Shown here: piece by piece, positions 34,278-43,871 of the stretch | Layout of the letters: every line of letters starts with the position of its first letter | How positions within the stretch are numbered: position 1 is the stretch's first letter | NCBI RefSeq assembly: GCF_900115205.1 | Contig: NZ_FOYQ01000001.1 | Location: forward strand, 1,019,240 to 1,083,239 | DNA from: Robiginitalea myxolifaciens | Lineage (GTDB): Bacteria > Bacteroidota > Bacteroidia > Flavobacteriales > Flavobacteriaceae | Length of the DNA: 64,000 bases | Direction: 5' to 3' | The notes under the pieces: model-generated | The model's database searches: none | Told to the model about the DNA's origin: nothing | The model's input: only the letters and a program-made list of their open reading frames with translations | Position numbers and translations under genes: made by a program

Positions 34278-34901
34278 ATGAAAGAAGAAATACGCGATAC
34301 GGCTACCCGGCTTTTCCTGGAACTAGGCTTTAAAAGCGTAACCATGGACGACCTCGCCGATGCCATGGGAATCTCCAAAAAAACAATCTACACGCATTTC
34401 GATAACAAGACAGAACTTATCGAGGCGTGCACCGTGGGCCTTTTCTATAAAATATCACAGGGTATCGACCTGATCTGTGAAAGAAGTAATAACCCGATCG
34501 AGGAACTCTATGAGATTAAGCGTTTTGTAATGCTTCACCTCAATAACGAAAAAGCCTCCCCCGATTTTCAGCTAAAAAAATATTATCCCCAGATATATAC
34601 GAAACTCCACCAGTTGCAATACGACCTAATGAAAGATTGTGTGCTGACCAACCTGAACCGGGGTATAGAGATGGGTATTTTCAGGCCCAACCTCGATGCG
34701 GGCTTTGTCTCACGGATTTATTTCAGCGGGGTAACCAGTATCAAGGATGAGAACCTGTTTCCAAGGACCAAGTTTCCAGCCGCAAAACTCATGGACAGTT
34801 ACCTGGAATACCATCTTAGGGGGATTGTAACCCCTGAGGGAAGGAAGATCCTGAATAACATCATCGAGTCAAACAAAGAATTACAATCAAATTACGAATA
34901 A
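34278..34901 (+). CDS. TetR/AcrR family repressor
   Basis: 207 residues. Helix-turn-helix at about 20-50 (F-K-S-V-T-M-D-D-L-A-D-A-M-G-I-S-K-K-T-I-Y-T-H-F written in short: T-M-D-D-L-A then S-K-K-T-I-Y-T-H-F), with a helical ligand domain to the end. It is the first gene of an efflux operon: TolC, adaptor and RND pump follow with gaps of 3, 19 and 3 bases. It most likely represses its own operon through the inverted repeat just upstream and lets go when a toxic compound binds. Confidence 0.93.
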   Translation: MKEEIRDTATRLFLELGFKSVTMDDLADAMGISKKTIYTHFDNKTELIEACTVGLFYKISQGIDLICERSNNPIEELYEIKRFVMLHLNNEKASPDFQLKKYYPQIYTKLHQLQYDLMKDCVLTNLNRGIEMGIFRPNLDAGFVSRIYFSGVTSIKDENLFPRTKFPAAKLMDSYLEYHLRGIVTPEGRKILNNIIESNKELQSNYE

Positions 34902-34904
34902 CTC

Positions 34905-36242
34905 ATGCGAATAAAACTCACCCTTTTGTTGCTGATCGGCGTAGTTGCCCCGGGCCTGGCTCAGGAAACCCCTACCCGCTTTAGCCTGGAGGAAGCCGTG
35001 GCCTTTGCCTTGGAAAACAATTACAGCGCAATCAATGCCAACCGCGATCTGGTCGATGCACAAAAGCAGAAATGGGAAACCATTGCCAGCGGTTTGCCTC
35101 AGATCACCGGTGACATCAGCTACCAGGATCAGATTAAACAGCCCGTTTCCCTGGTTCCCGGAGAATTTTTTCCCGATGGTGAGCCTGGAACCTTTGTGCC
35201 TGTAATTTTCGGGCCACCGCGAACCACCAGTGCAACGGCTACCTTGAGACAGCAAATTTTTGACGGTACCTACATCGTAGGGATCCAGGCTACACAGGCC
35301 TTCCTCCGATACAGTCAAAACAACAAGGAAAAGACCGAGCAGGAAGTGCGAAAGGCGGTTACCGAAGCTTATGGCAATGTGCTGCTGGCTCGTGAAAGTG
35401 TCGCTATCCTGGAGCGCAACATCGCTGCAGTTGATAAAAACCTTTACGAGACGGAGAAGTTGCTCGAAAACGGTTTGGCAGAGGAGGAAAGTGCTGAACA
35501 GTTGCGCATCACTTCCGCAACATTGTACAATAACCTCAGCAGCAGCCAGCGCATGACAAAGATTACGCTGCAGATGCTCAATGTCCTGATGGGGCTGCCC
35601 CTGGACCATCCCACCGAACTCACACAGGATCTGGATGTATTGGTACAGGAACAAACCCGGCCTGAACTTCTGGATGCGGAATTCACAATGGAAAACAACG
35701 TAGACTTCAAGCTCATTCAAAACCTGAACGAACAGCGGTATTACGAACTCAAACTGGCTAAAAGCCGGGCATTGCCTACGCTAAACGCCTTCATTAATTA
35801 TGGGCGCACCGGATTCAGCGATCCGTTCAGCTATTTTGACGATGAAACCCAGAGTTTCGAATCCTCGATTCTCGGATTTGACCTGTCCATTCCGATTTTC
35901 AGTTCCCTCCGCCGCAGTGCCGGAACCCAACGCGCGAAAATCGCCCTGGAAAAAGCAAAAACCCAATTGCAGGAAACCGAACAACAGATCGAATTGCAGC
36001 TCGCCCGTTCGCGAAGTGATTACACATTGGCCATAGAGACCTATCAAACCTTGAAAAGCAACCTCGCCCTGGCCGAACGCATCGAGAACAAAAACCAGGT
36101 AAAATATTCGGAAGGAATTGCAACGAGTTTCGAACTCCGACAGGCGCAGACACAATTGTACACCGCGCAACAAGAATTCCTCCAGGCTATGGTCAATGTA
36201 ATTAACAAAAAGACCGAGCTCGAAAACATAATAAACCCCTAA
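34905..36242 (+). CDS. TolC family outer membrane efflux protein
   Basis: 445 residues with a Sec signal ending G-L-A-Q and two OEP repeats (about 28-215 and 245-435), each a long coiled-coil hairpin plus strands. It forms the outer membrane exit duct of the tripartite pump encoded with it. A 277-codon frame on the other strand is only a shadow of its codon use. Confidence 0.93.
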   Translation: MRIKLTLLLLIGVVAPGLAQETPTRFSLEEAVAFALENNYSAINANRDLVDAQKQKWETIASGLPQITGDISYQDQIKQPVSLVPGEFFPDGEPGTFVPVIFGPPRTTSATATLRQQIFDGTYIVGIQATQAFLRYSQNNKEKTEQEVRKAVTEAYGNVLLARESVAILERNIAAVDKNLYETEKLLENGLAEEESAEQLRITSATLYNNLSSSQRMTKITLQMLNVLMGLPLDHPTELTQDLDVLVQEQTRPELLDAEFTMENNVDFKLIQNLNEQRYYELKLAKSRALPTLNAFINYGRTGFSDPFSYFDDETQSFESSILGFDLSIPIFSSLRRSAGTQRAKIALEKAKTQLQETEQQIELQLARSRSDYTLAIETYQTLKSNLALAERIENKNQVKYSEGIATSFELRQAQTQLYTAQQEFLQAMVNVINKKTELENIINP

Positions 36243-36261
36243 TACCATCAATCACCATCCT

Positions 36262-37473
36262 ATGAAAACATTAAAAAGCTTCGGATTACTCACTTTGCTG
36301 CTCGTTATGGCCTGCGGTGATGGTGCCAACGTTTCCGTACAGGATCTGATCGCCGAGGGCGATTTGGAGGCGATCAAAGAACGAAGAAAGCAGCTCGGCG
36401 AACAAGAGCGGGAGCTCAACAATTCCCTGAAATTGCTGGATTCTACGATTGCGGTAAAAGAAAACAATGCCAGCCGACCCCTGGTGACCACTCAGGAGGT
36501 TCAAACCCAATTATTCCGTCACTACCTGGAACTTCAGGGAGGGGTGCAAACCCGACAGAACATCCTGCTTTTCCCGGAGATGGCAGGAACCCTGGAACGC
36601 GTACTGGTCAAGGAAGGCCAGGCGGTTCGCAAAGGGCAGGTTTTGGCCCGAATCGACGATGGTGGCATGGCCAGTGGCCTGGCCCAGCTCCGCACGCAAA
36701 CCGAACTGGCCAAGACTACTTTTGAACGACAAAAGCGGCTATGGGATCAAAATATCGGTTCGGAGATTCAGTACCTCCAGGCCAAAACACAATACGAATC
36801 ACTGCAAAGCCAGGTAGCTCAAGCCGAATCCCAGTTGGCCAAGTCCATCATCCGGGCACCCTTCAGCGGTATCGTAGACGAAGTGCTGCAGGACCAGGGA
36901 AGTACGGTTAATCCGGCGGCCGGCGTTGCTGTTTTCCGGTTGGTTAACCTCTCCGATATGTATGTAGAGGTCGATGTTCCGGAAACGCATTTGCAAACGG
37001 TCCGCCCCGGTAAAGAGGTAATTATTTACCTGCCGGTCCTTGGAGACAGCATCATGAGCCAGGTGCGGCAGACCGGGAATTTCATCAAGCCCGGAAACCG
37101 ATCTTTCAGCGTTGAAATTCCGGTTCCCAACGAAGATGGTGCAGTGAAACCCAACCTCACCGCCATTGCCAAAATCAACGATTATACCCAGGAAAATGCC
37201 ATCCTGATTCCACAAAGCGTTGTTTCCGAAAATGCAGCAGGGGAGCAGTATGTGTACACCACTATTTCCGATGGATCAACCCTTGCAGAAGGATCCGAGG
37301 ATATCGTGGTTGCCAAAAAAACGATCATTGCCCTGGGCAGGACTACGGGCGATAATGTAGAAGTGCTTTCCGGCCTGAATCCAGGAGATAAAATTGTAGT
37401 GGAAGGTGCCCGAAGCGTGCGCGACAACCAGGAGGTTAAAGTTCTCGCCAGTAACGGTACAGCTAAAAAATAG
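36262..37473 (+). CDS. RND efflux adaptor (membrane fusion) lipoprotein
   Basis: 403 residues. Lipobox V-M-A-C (C18), then a charged coiled coil (about 25-75) as in many Bacteroidota adaptors, a lipoyl/barrel-sandwich domain (about 95-240, with the hairpin Q-L-R-T-Q-T-E-L-A), a beta-barrel and a C-terminal domain (G-D-N-V-E-V-L-S-G-L-N-P-G-D-K-I-V near 370). It bridges the RND pump and TolC in the periplasm. Confidence 0.93.
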   Translation: MKTLKSFGLLTLLLVMACGDGANVSVQDLIAEGDLEAIKERRKQLGEQERELNNSLKLLDSTIAVKENNASRPLVTTQEVQTQLFRHYLELQGGVQTRQNILLFPEMAGTLERVLVKEGQAVRKGQVLARIDDGGMASGLAQLRTQTELAKTTFERQKRLWDQNIGSEIQYLQAKTQYESLQSQVAQAESQLAKSIIRAPFSGIVDEVLQDQGSTVNPAAGVAVFRLVNLSDMYVEVDVPETHLQTVRPGKEVIIYLPVLGDSIMSQVRQTGNFIKPGNRSFSVEIPVPNEDGAVKPNLTAIAKINDYTQENAILIPQSVVSENAAGEQYVYTTISDGSTLAEGSEDIVVAKKTIIALGRTTGDNVEVLSGLNPGDKIVVEGARSVRDNQEVKVLASNGTAKK

Positions 37474-37476
37474 AGC

Positions 37477-40400
37477 ATGGAAAGAGCCAAGAAAAACGCC
37501 AACAAGGAGTTCAGACTGTCCTCATGGGCCATAGATAACCCATCGGTAATCTATGTGATGATCGGCATCTTCCTGTTCATCGGGATCTCCTCTTACTTCT
37601 CGATGCCGCGGGAGGAATTCCCCGAGGCTGTTGAAACCAAGATCTATATCAGTACGGTTTATCCGGGGAACACCGCCGAGGACATGGAGCGGCTCATCAC
37701 CGATCCGATGGAAGAGCGCCTCAAGAACGTCAGCAATGCCGTTGAGATGACCTCAACTTCCCAGGAGGATTACGCCATGATCGTTGTTGAATTCGACGAG
37801 AATATCACGGTTGAAGCCGCCAAACAGAAAGTCAAAGACGAGGTCGATGCCGAAAAGGCCGGGGAAGATTGGCCCGTATTCAACGGGGCCAAGGTCGAAC
37901 CCAATGTTTTTGACCTGAACCTGGCCGAGTCCTTTCCGATCCTGAACGTCAACCTCAAAGGAGACTATCCGGTTGAAAAACTCAAGGAGTTTGCGGAATA
38001 TCTGCAGGATGAAATCGAAAACCTTGAGGAAATCAAGCAAGTGGATATCCGCGGGGCCCAGGAAAAAGAAGTCGAGGTAGCCGTCGATATCAATAAAATG
38101 ATGGCCGCCAAAGTAAACTTTGACAATGTAATCCAGGCTATTGCCAATGGCAACATGACCATGTCGGCGGGGAACCTGATTACCAGTGGCCAGCGGCGTA
38201 CCATCCGTATTACCGGGGAAATTGAAAATCCGTCAGAGCTCAACGATTTTGTAGTCAAATCCGAAAATGGGACGGTCTACTTAAAAGATATCGCTCAGGT
38301 TACCTTTACTGAAGAAGACAAAACCACCTATGCCCGGGAAATGGGTCAGAGCGTGGTGATGCTGGATATCAAAAAGCGCTCGGGTAAAAACGAAGTTCAG
38401 GCAACTAGCAAAATCCGGGAAATCGTCGCTGAAGCGCAGGAGAGTTACCTGCCGGAGGACCTGGAAGTAACTTTCGCCAATGACAGTAGCAGCAGTACCC
38501 TCAATCAGGTCGACGACCTCGTGAACAACATCATCTTCGGGATAATCCTCGTGGTAACGGTATTGATGTTCTTCCTCGGGTTCCGCAATGCGCTCTTTGT
38601 CGGATTTGCGATTCCCATGTCTATGTTCATGTCCTTTATGATTCTGTCTTCCCTGGGATACACCCTGAATACCATGATCCTATTCGGGCTCATTATGGGG
38701 CTGGGGATGCTGGTAGATAACGGGGTTGTGGTCGTGGAAAACGTTTATCGACTCATGGAGCAAGAGGGAATGTCCCGGAAAGAAGCTGCCAAAAAAGGTA
38801 TTGGGGAAATAGCCATCCCTATTATCATCTCCACCGCCACTACGGTAGCTGCTTTTGTCCCTCTGGGGCTTTGGCCGGGAATTATGGGAGAGTTCATGAT
38901 TTACTTCCCGATTACCCTCTCTGTAGTATTGGGTTCTTCTTTGTTTGTTGCCATCTTCATGAACTCCATGCTGGTATCCCAGTTTATGGAGATCGGGGAG
39001 AAAACGCTAACTCGCAAACAACTCATCCGTATTTCGGCGATCCTCGGAGGCTTCGGCCTCTTTATCGTGGTTGTCGGCGGACCTGTACGCGGTTTGGGCA
39101 CCCTGATGATTGTGGTTGCCGCCATGTTCTGGGCCTATAAGTATTTCCTCAAGCCCTGGGCTACCCGTTTCCAGAAGAACAGCCTGGTACGCCTGGAAAA
39201 CTGGTATGAAAAACGTCTGAAGGCAGCCCTGCGCGGTCGCAATGTATACTGGTACTTCGGAGGCACCATGCTCCTACTGGTAGCCGCCTTTATGGCATTC
39301 GGGGTTTCCGTAGACAGCCAGCGGACCAAGCTCGAGTTCTTCCCGGATAATACGCCCAAGGAAATCTACGTCTATATCGAATACCCGCAAGGAACCGATA
39401 TCGATAAAACAAACGCCCTGACGCGGGATATCGAAGAGCGGGTATATGCCCTGATCGACGACGAGCGCTACCAGGACTCAGCAGGGGAAAATCTGCTGGT
39501 CGACACCGGGGTAAGCCAGGTGGGGAAAGGAGCCGAAAACCCGTTTACCGAGGCGGGTCAGGTTGCCGATATGCCGCACCGCGGAAAGATTACCCTTTCC
39601 ATGGAAGAATTCAAATACCGAGATGGCCTGGATACCGAGCAGCTTCGACTGCGGATCCAGAATGCCCTGGCAGAAGTGTATCCCGGGGTAACCATTTCTG
39701 TTGAGAAAGATGCCGTTGGGCCTCCTGCCGGTTATCCGGTCAATATCGAATTGATAGGCCAGAATTACGATACCCTTATCAATGTGGCCGAACGCATGCG
39801 GAACTTCATCAATACCAAGAACATCGAAGGTATGGAAGGCCTCAAGGTGGATGTGAACAAGAGCAGCCCGGGGATGCAGGTTATCGTCGATCGCCAGAAA
39901 GCCGGTGAGCTTGGGGTTTCCGTAGGACAGGTGGGCCAGCAATTACGCCGCTCCCTCTTCGGGGATAAGGCCGGGGTTTTCAAAAAAGACGGGGAGGATT
40001 ATGACATCAATGTCCGTTTCAATGAAGACCTGCGCTACAACACCAGTGCCTTGTTCAACCAGAATATTATTTTCCGGGACCAGGCAACCGGGCAGATCAA
40101 GGAAATCCCGATCTCTGCCGTCGCCAGCCGCAAGAACACCTCTTCCTTTAATGCGATCAAGCATATCAATGGACAGCGTGTGGTAACGGTGTATTCCGGG
40201 CTTAAACCTGGAGGGAATGCCAATATCATCGTAGACCAGATCAAGAAGGAAATGGAAAGTTTCGAAGACCTGCCTGCCGGAGTTAAGATTGACTATACCG
40301 GGGAATTGGAGGAGCAGGCCAAACAACAGGCCTTCCTCATGGGCGCTTTCTTTTCCGGATTGGGACTGATCATGCTGATCCTCGTATTTCAATTCGGGGG

Positions 40401-40980
40401 TATCTCCAAACCAGCGATCATTATGATGGCCATTTTCCTGAGTTTTATCGGGGTATTTGGCGGCCTTGTTGCCACGGGCTGGCCCTTTGTGATCATGATG
40501 ACCATGATGGGAATTATTGCCCTGGCCGGAATTGTGGTCAATAACGGGGTGGTCCTGCTAGACTATACCCAAATCCTGATCGACAGGCGCAAGGTAGCCC
40601 TCAATATCCCCGACGACGAATTGTTGTCGCTGGAAGATGTTACCAAATCGATTATCAATGGTGGAAAGGCCAGGTTGCGACCTGTAATCCTAACTGCGAT
40701 CACAACCGTACTTGGTTTGATCCCGCTGGCCACTGGTCTCAATATTAACTTCATTACACTATTCGGCCGATTCGACCCTCAGGTCTACGTCGGAGGGGAC
40801 AATGTGATTTTCTGGGGGCCTCTGGCCTGGACAGTGATCTTCGGACTTATCGTGGCCACCTTCCTTACCCTGATAATTGTTCCGGTGCTGTTTAACATTA
40901 CGTACCGCATTAAGCTGGCCATCCGCAAGCGCAGGCCTCAGAGCCAGGAGGAAGCGGTACGCCTCAAACAAGCGGCTTAA
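37477..40980 (+). CDS. RND family efflux pump, AcrB/MexB type
   Basis: 1167 residues, longer than the usual 1030-1060. First helix at about 24-42, the pore and docking loops, a first helix set around 345-560 with V-V-V-E-N-V and G-L-G-M-L-V-D-N-G on TM4 (the proton-relay Asp), a soluble second half, and a second set ending near 1140. A stretch at 535-610 with two additional hydrophobic segments explains most of the extra length. It exports drugs or lipids by proton exchange. The gene ends the operon before a strong hairpin. Confidence 0.94.
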   Translation: MERAKKNANKEFRLSSWAIDNPSVIYVMIGIFLFIGISSYFSMPREEFPEAVETKIYISTVYPGNTAEDMERLITDPMEERLKNVSNAVEMTSTSQEDYAMIVVEFDENITVEAAKQKVKDEVDAEKAGEDWPVFNGAKVEPNVFDLNLAESFPILNVNLKGDYPVEKLKEFAEYLQDEIENLEEIKQVDIRGAQEKEVEVAVDINKMMAAKVNFDNVIQAIANGNMTMSAGNLITSGQRRTIRITGEIENPSELNDFVVKSENGTVYLKDIAQVTFTEEDKTTYAREMGQSVVMLDIKKRSGKNEVQATSKIREIVAEAQESYLPEDLEVTFANDSSSSTLNQVDDLVNNIIFGIILVVTVLMFFLGFRNALFVGFAIPMSMFMSFMILSSLGYTLNTMILFGLIMGLGMLVDNGVVVVENVYRLMEQEGMSRKEAAKKGIGEIAIPIIISTATTVAAFVPLGLWPGIMGEFMIYFPITLSVVLGSSLFVAIFMNSMLVSQFMEIGEKTLTRKQLIRISAILGGFGLFIVVVGGPVRGLGTLMIVVAAMFWAYKYFLKPWATRFQKNSLVRLENWYEKRLKAALRGRNVYWYFGGTMLLLVAAFMAFGVSVDSQRTKLEFFPDNTPKEIYVYIEYPQGTDIDKTNALTRDIEERVYALIDDERYQDSAGENLLVDTGVSQVGKGAENPFTEAGQVADMPHRGKITLSMEEFKYRDGLDTEQLRLRIQNALAEVYPGVTISVEKDAVGPPAGYPVNIELIGQNYDTLINVAERMRNFINTKNIEGMEGLKVDVNKSSPGMQVIVDRQKAGELGVSVGQVGQQLRRSLFGDKAGVFKKDGEDYDINVRFNEDLRYNTSALFNQNIIFRDQATGQIKEIPISAVASRKNTSSFNAIKHINGQRVVTVYSGLKPGGNANIIVDQIKKEMESFEDLPAGVKIDYTGELEEQAKQQAFLMGAFFSGLGLIMLILVFQFGGISKPAIIMMAIFLSFIGVFGGLVATGWPFVIMMTMMGIIALAGIVVNNGVVLLDYTQILIDRRKVALNIPDDELLSLEDVTKSIINGGKARLRPVILTAITTVLGLIPLATGLNINFITLFGRFDPQVYVGGDNVIFWGPLAWTVIFGLIVATFLTLIIVPVLFNITYRIKLAIRKRRPQSQEEAVRLKQAA

Positions 40981-41020
40981 GTGGCGTTCGAGATCAATTG
41001 ATTTTACCGAAATAAAGCCT

Positions 41021-41060
41021 GGGGGAAGTTTAAACATAAGTTTTAAGCTTCCCCCTTTCT
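41021..41060 (+). terminator. Terminator of the efflux operon
   Basis: GGGGGAAG pairs with CTTCCCCC, with an inner TAAAC/GTTTTA-like pairing, followed by TTTCT. It separates the RND gene from aspS. Confidence 0.7.
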
Positions 41061-41064
41061 AATG

Positions 41065-41072
41065 TACCTTTG
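41065..41072 (+). promoter_or_regulatory. -7 promoter element of aspS
   Basis: TACCTTTG, an exact TAnnTTTG, 17 bases before the aspS ATG. The -33 region is TTTT rather than TTTG. Confidence 0.6.
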
Positions 41073-41089
41073 CCGCAGATTTTACAGCT

Positions 41090-42841
41090 ATGTATCGATC
41101 GCACACTTGTGGAGCATTACGAGAGAGCCATATCGGCCAGGAAGTAACCCTGGCAGGTTGGGTACAGAAAACCCGGGATAAAGGATTCGTGGTTTGGGTA
41201 GACCTCCGGGACCGCTATGGGATAACCCAGCTGGTCTTTGACCAGGATCGCACTTCCGCCGAACTTTTGGAGCAAGCCCGGGAATTGGGTCGGGAATTTG
41301 TGGTTCAGGCCAAAGGCGAAGTAATTGAGCGTGCTTCCCAAAACCCCAACCTACCCACAGGTGCTATTGAACTCCTGGTTCGCGAACTCAAGGTGCTCAA
41401 CCCTGCGGCCACCCCTCCTTTTACCATTGAGGAGGAGACCGATGGCGGGGAAGAATTGCGCATGAAGTACCGCTATTTGGATATTCGCCGTAACCCGGTA
41501 AAAGAAAAATTATTATTCCGGGCAAAAGTTGCCCTGGAGGTTCGCAACTACCTGAGCCAGCAAGGTTTCGTAGAAGTTGAAACGCCCTATCTGATCAAGT
41601 CTACGCCGGAAGGTGCCCGCGACTTCGTGGTGCCCAGCCGCATGAATGCCGGGCAGTTTTATGCGCTGCCCCAATCCCCCCAGACATTTAAGCAGCTGCT
41701 TATGGTAGGAGGAATGGACAAGTATTTTCAAATCGTAAAATGCTTCCGCGACGAAGACCTGCGCGCCGACCGCCAGCCCGAATTTACCCAGATCGATTGC
41801 GAAATGGCCTTTGTGGAACAGGAAGATGTGCTGCAGGCTTTTGAAGGCCTGACCCGTCACCTGATCAAAACTATCCACGGCACCGATCCGGGAGAGTTTC
41901 CCAGGATGACTTATGATGAAGCCGTAAAACGCTTTGGGTCCGATAAGCCGGATATCCGTTTTGGAATGGAATTCGGGGAACTCAACGACATCGCGCAGCA
42001 CAAAGAATTCAATGTCTTTAACAACGCTGAGCTGGTAGTTGGAATTGCTGTCCCTGGAGCAGCATCCTATACCCGAAAGGAAATTGATGCCCTGGTAGAT
42101 TGGGTAAAGCGACCCCAGGTAGGTGCTGGAGGCATGGTCTATGTAAAATGCAATGAGGACGGGACCTTCAAATCCTCTGTGGATAAGTTCTACGACGCCG
42201 ATGATTTGGCGAATTGGGCCGAACGCACCGGGGCAAAAGCCGGAGATCTCATCTGTATCCTGTCTGGCCCTACCAACCCAACCCGCAACCAGCTCAATAT
42301 GCTGCGCATGGAATTAGCCGGACGCCTGGGCCTGAGAAAATCTGACGAATTCGCCCCGCTGTGGGTGGTAGATTTCCCCTTATTGGAATTCGACGAAGAA
42401 TCCGGTCGCTACCACGCCATGCACCACCCGTTTACCGCCCCGAAACCCGGACAGCTCGAATTGCTGGATTCGGACCCGGGTGCAGTACGCGCCAACGCCT
42501 ATGATTTGGTGCTTAATGGGAATGAAATCGGGGGAGGCTCCATCCGTATTCACGATAAAGACATGCAAGCCACCATGTTCCGCCATCTTGGATTTACCAA
42601 GGAAGAAGCCCGGGAACAATTCGGCTTTTTAATGGATGCTTTCCAATATGGTGCCCCACCTCATGGCGGTATTGCCTTTGGACTGGATCGTCTGGTCGCC
42701 ATCCTCGGTGGGCAGGAATCCATCAGGGATTACATCGCGTTCCCAAAGAACAACAGTGGCCGTGACGTGATGATCGATGCCCCTGCCCGTCTGGATCAGG
42801 ATCAACTTAAAGAACTTAACTTAAAGGTTAATCTCGGTTAA
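41090..42841 (+). CDS. aspS: Aspartyl-tRNA synthetase
   Basis: 583 residues, standard bacterial length. OB-fold anticodon domain (1-105), class II catalytic core with motif 2 [16 protein letters not shown] near 220 and motif 3 G-I-A-F-G-L-D-R-L near 535, and the bacterial GAD insertion (about 290-410). It charges tRNA-Asp. No Asn-tRNA amidotransferase gene is nearby, so discriminating or non-discriminating type cannot be read here. Confidence 0.97.
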   Translation: MYRSHTCGALRESHIGQEVTLAGWVQKTRDKGFVVWVDLRDRYGITQLVFDQDRTSAELLEQARELGREFVVQAKGEVIERASQNPNLPTGAIELLVRELKVLNPAATPPFTIEEETDGGEELRMKYRYLDIRRNPVKEKLLFRAKVALEVRNYLSQQGFVEVETPYLIKSTPEGARDFVVPSRMNAGQFYALPQSPQTFKQLLMVGGMDKYFQIVKCFRDEDLRADRQPEFTQIDCEMAFVEQEDVLQAFEGLTRHLIKTIHGTDPGEFPRMTYDEAVKRFGSDKPDIRFGMEFGELNDIAQHKEFNVFNNAELVVGIAVPGAASYTRKEIDALVDWVKRPQVGAGGMVYVKCNEDGTFKSSVDKFYDADDLANWAERTGAKAGDLICILSGPTNPTRNQLNMLRMELAGRLGLRKSDEFAPLWVVDFPLLEFDEESGRYHAMHHPFTAPKPGQLELLDSDPGAVRANAYDLVLNGNEIGGGSIRIHDKDMQATMFRHLGFTKEEAREQFGFLMDAFQYGAPPHGGIAFGLDRLVAILGGQESIRDYIAFPKNNSGRDVMIDAPARLDQDQLKELNLKVNLG

Positions 42842-42965
42842 AGTTCCTAACCTTACTTTACTCAATCTACTTTCAGGTGCGGTGTTGCTCTGGTAAGTAA
42901 CAAGAATCCACTTCTTTAAAGCTAAATAGCGCTGAGCAGACAATTTTCCATAAAAATTTGTTTTA

Positions 42966-42980
42966 GTTAGGATTCCTTAC
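42966..42980. promoter_or_regulatory. MarR-type operator, copy 1
   Basis: GTTAGGATTCCTTAC, a 7-1-7 palindrome with one mismatch, 83 bases before the lipoprotein ATG. A half-site TTCCTAACC is at 42844-42852. Confidence 0.55.
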
Positions 42981-43030
42981 TATAATTGCATTATTATTTG
43001 ACTATCATCTAGAATATTTTAACCCTATTA

Positions 43031-43045
43031 ATTAGGATTCCTAAC
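43031..43045. promoter_or_regulatory. MarR-type operator, copy 2
   Basis: ATTAGGATTCCTAAC, a 6-1-6 perfect core palindrome that ends 17 bases before the lipoprotein ATG, where it would cover the transcription start. Confidence 0.65.
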
Positions 43046-43062
43046 TTTATGAAATTTAAATC

Positions 43063-43788
43063 ATGAAAAACTTACATCAAATTTTCCTGGCCCTGGCCCT
43101 TTCATTTCTGCAAACTTCCTGTGCCCAGGATAATCCTTACAACAACGAGGATTTTGTCATTGAAACCGTAAAAGTAGTTCACCGCACAGATCTTGAGGTA
43201 TTGGTTTGGGAAATCAATGTCCGGGGGAATGCTGGAGAAACCGTTCCCTCGCCCGCAGGTCAATTGGATGGCGCTCCTGTTCTGGGCTATGTCTTCCCAA
43301 CAAGTCTGAGTCCGACAGATGTAGGATTCGGAGCAACAGAAGGTATCGTTGCCCTGGCCCTGACCTCACATCCCGATTTTGACGATACCCCACTCTGGGA
43401 TGAAAACAGTGATCAGAACTATGGGAACGATGGTATAATTTGGCATCCTCATTGGGTGGTTCTCACAGAAGACAAACGAGTGGCCGGGGGACTTTCGGTA
43501 AAGCAGTTTAAAAAAGCAGACCAATCGGTTGTGCTTCCACCCACAAATCCAGGAATGCCCATGTATATGGATTCCCCGGGCTATCCCGTTGCAAGCAAGC
43601 GGCATACTATCCAGGTAGTCGTACCCAAATACCGGATGAACAACAAAACCGCCTTTAATTACGACGGCGTTACCGCCTATATGCAGGTTAATACCTCAAA
43701 CGATCAACTTCCCATGATTGGCGTTTACGCAGTTTTTAGTGTTGCAAGCGGGGATCTTTCGCTTCCCTACGCTGTGAATGAGAAATAA
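43063..43788 (+). CDS. Unknown lipoprotein under MarR control
   Basis: 241 residues. Signal peptide ending Q-T-S-C (C20), then a soluble domain of about 220 residues with no repeats. Notable stretches are N-D-G-I-I-W-H-P-H-W-V-V-L near 125-137 and P-T-N-P-G-M-P-M-Y-M-D-S-P-G-Y-P near 165-180; the histidines and tyrosines could form a binding site. I do not recognise the family. Two palindromes before it match one before the MarR gene that follows after 83 bases, so the regulator probably controls both. Confidence 0.75.
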   Translation: MKNLHQIFLALALSFLQTSCAQDNPYNNEDFVIETVKVVHRTDLEVLVWEINVRGNAGETVPSPAGQLDGAPVLGYVFPTSLSPTDVGFGATEGIVALALTSHPDFDDTPLWDENSDQNYGNDGIIWHPHWVVLTEDKRVAGGLSVKQFKKADQSVVLPPTNPGMPMYMDSPGYPVASKRHTIQVVVPKYRMNNKTAFNYDGVTAYMQVNTSNDQLPMIGVYAVFSVASGDLSLPYAVNEK

Positions 43789-43826
43789 GAAAGTTAAAGA
43801 TGGGCTACCCGATCCCGGCACATTTA

Positions 43827-43841
43827 ATTAGGATTGCTAAC
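43827..43841. promoter_or_regulatory. MarR-type operator, copy 3
   Basis: ATTAGGATTGCTAAC differs from copy 2 in one base. It lies 30 bases before the ATG at 43872 and so supports that start rather than the one at 43800. Confidence 0.6.
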
Positions 43842-43871
43842 TTAGTCCCGTTCAATGAACGGGACTTTGTT

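Noticed and set aside
34887-35720. A 277-codon minus-strand frame opposite the TolC-like gene
   Set aside because: Composition is odd (many Cys, Phe, Gln), no family features, and the sense gene is certain.
43800-43871. A longer MarR protein starting at 43800
   Set aside because: The added 24 residues would place the operator palindrome inside the gene and match nothing in the family.
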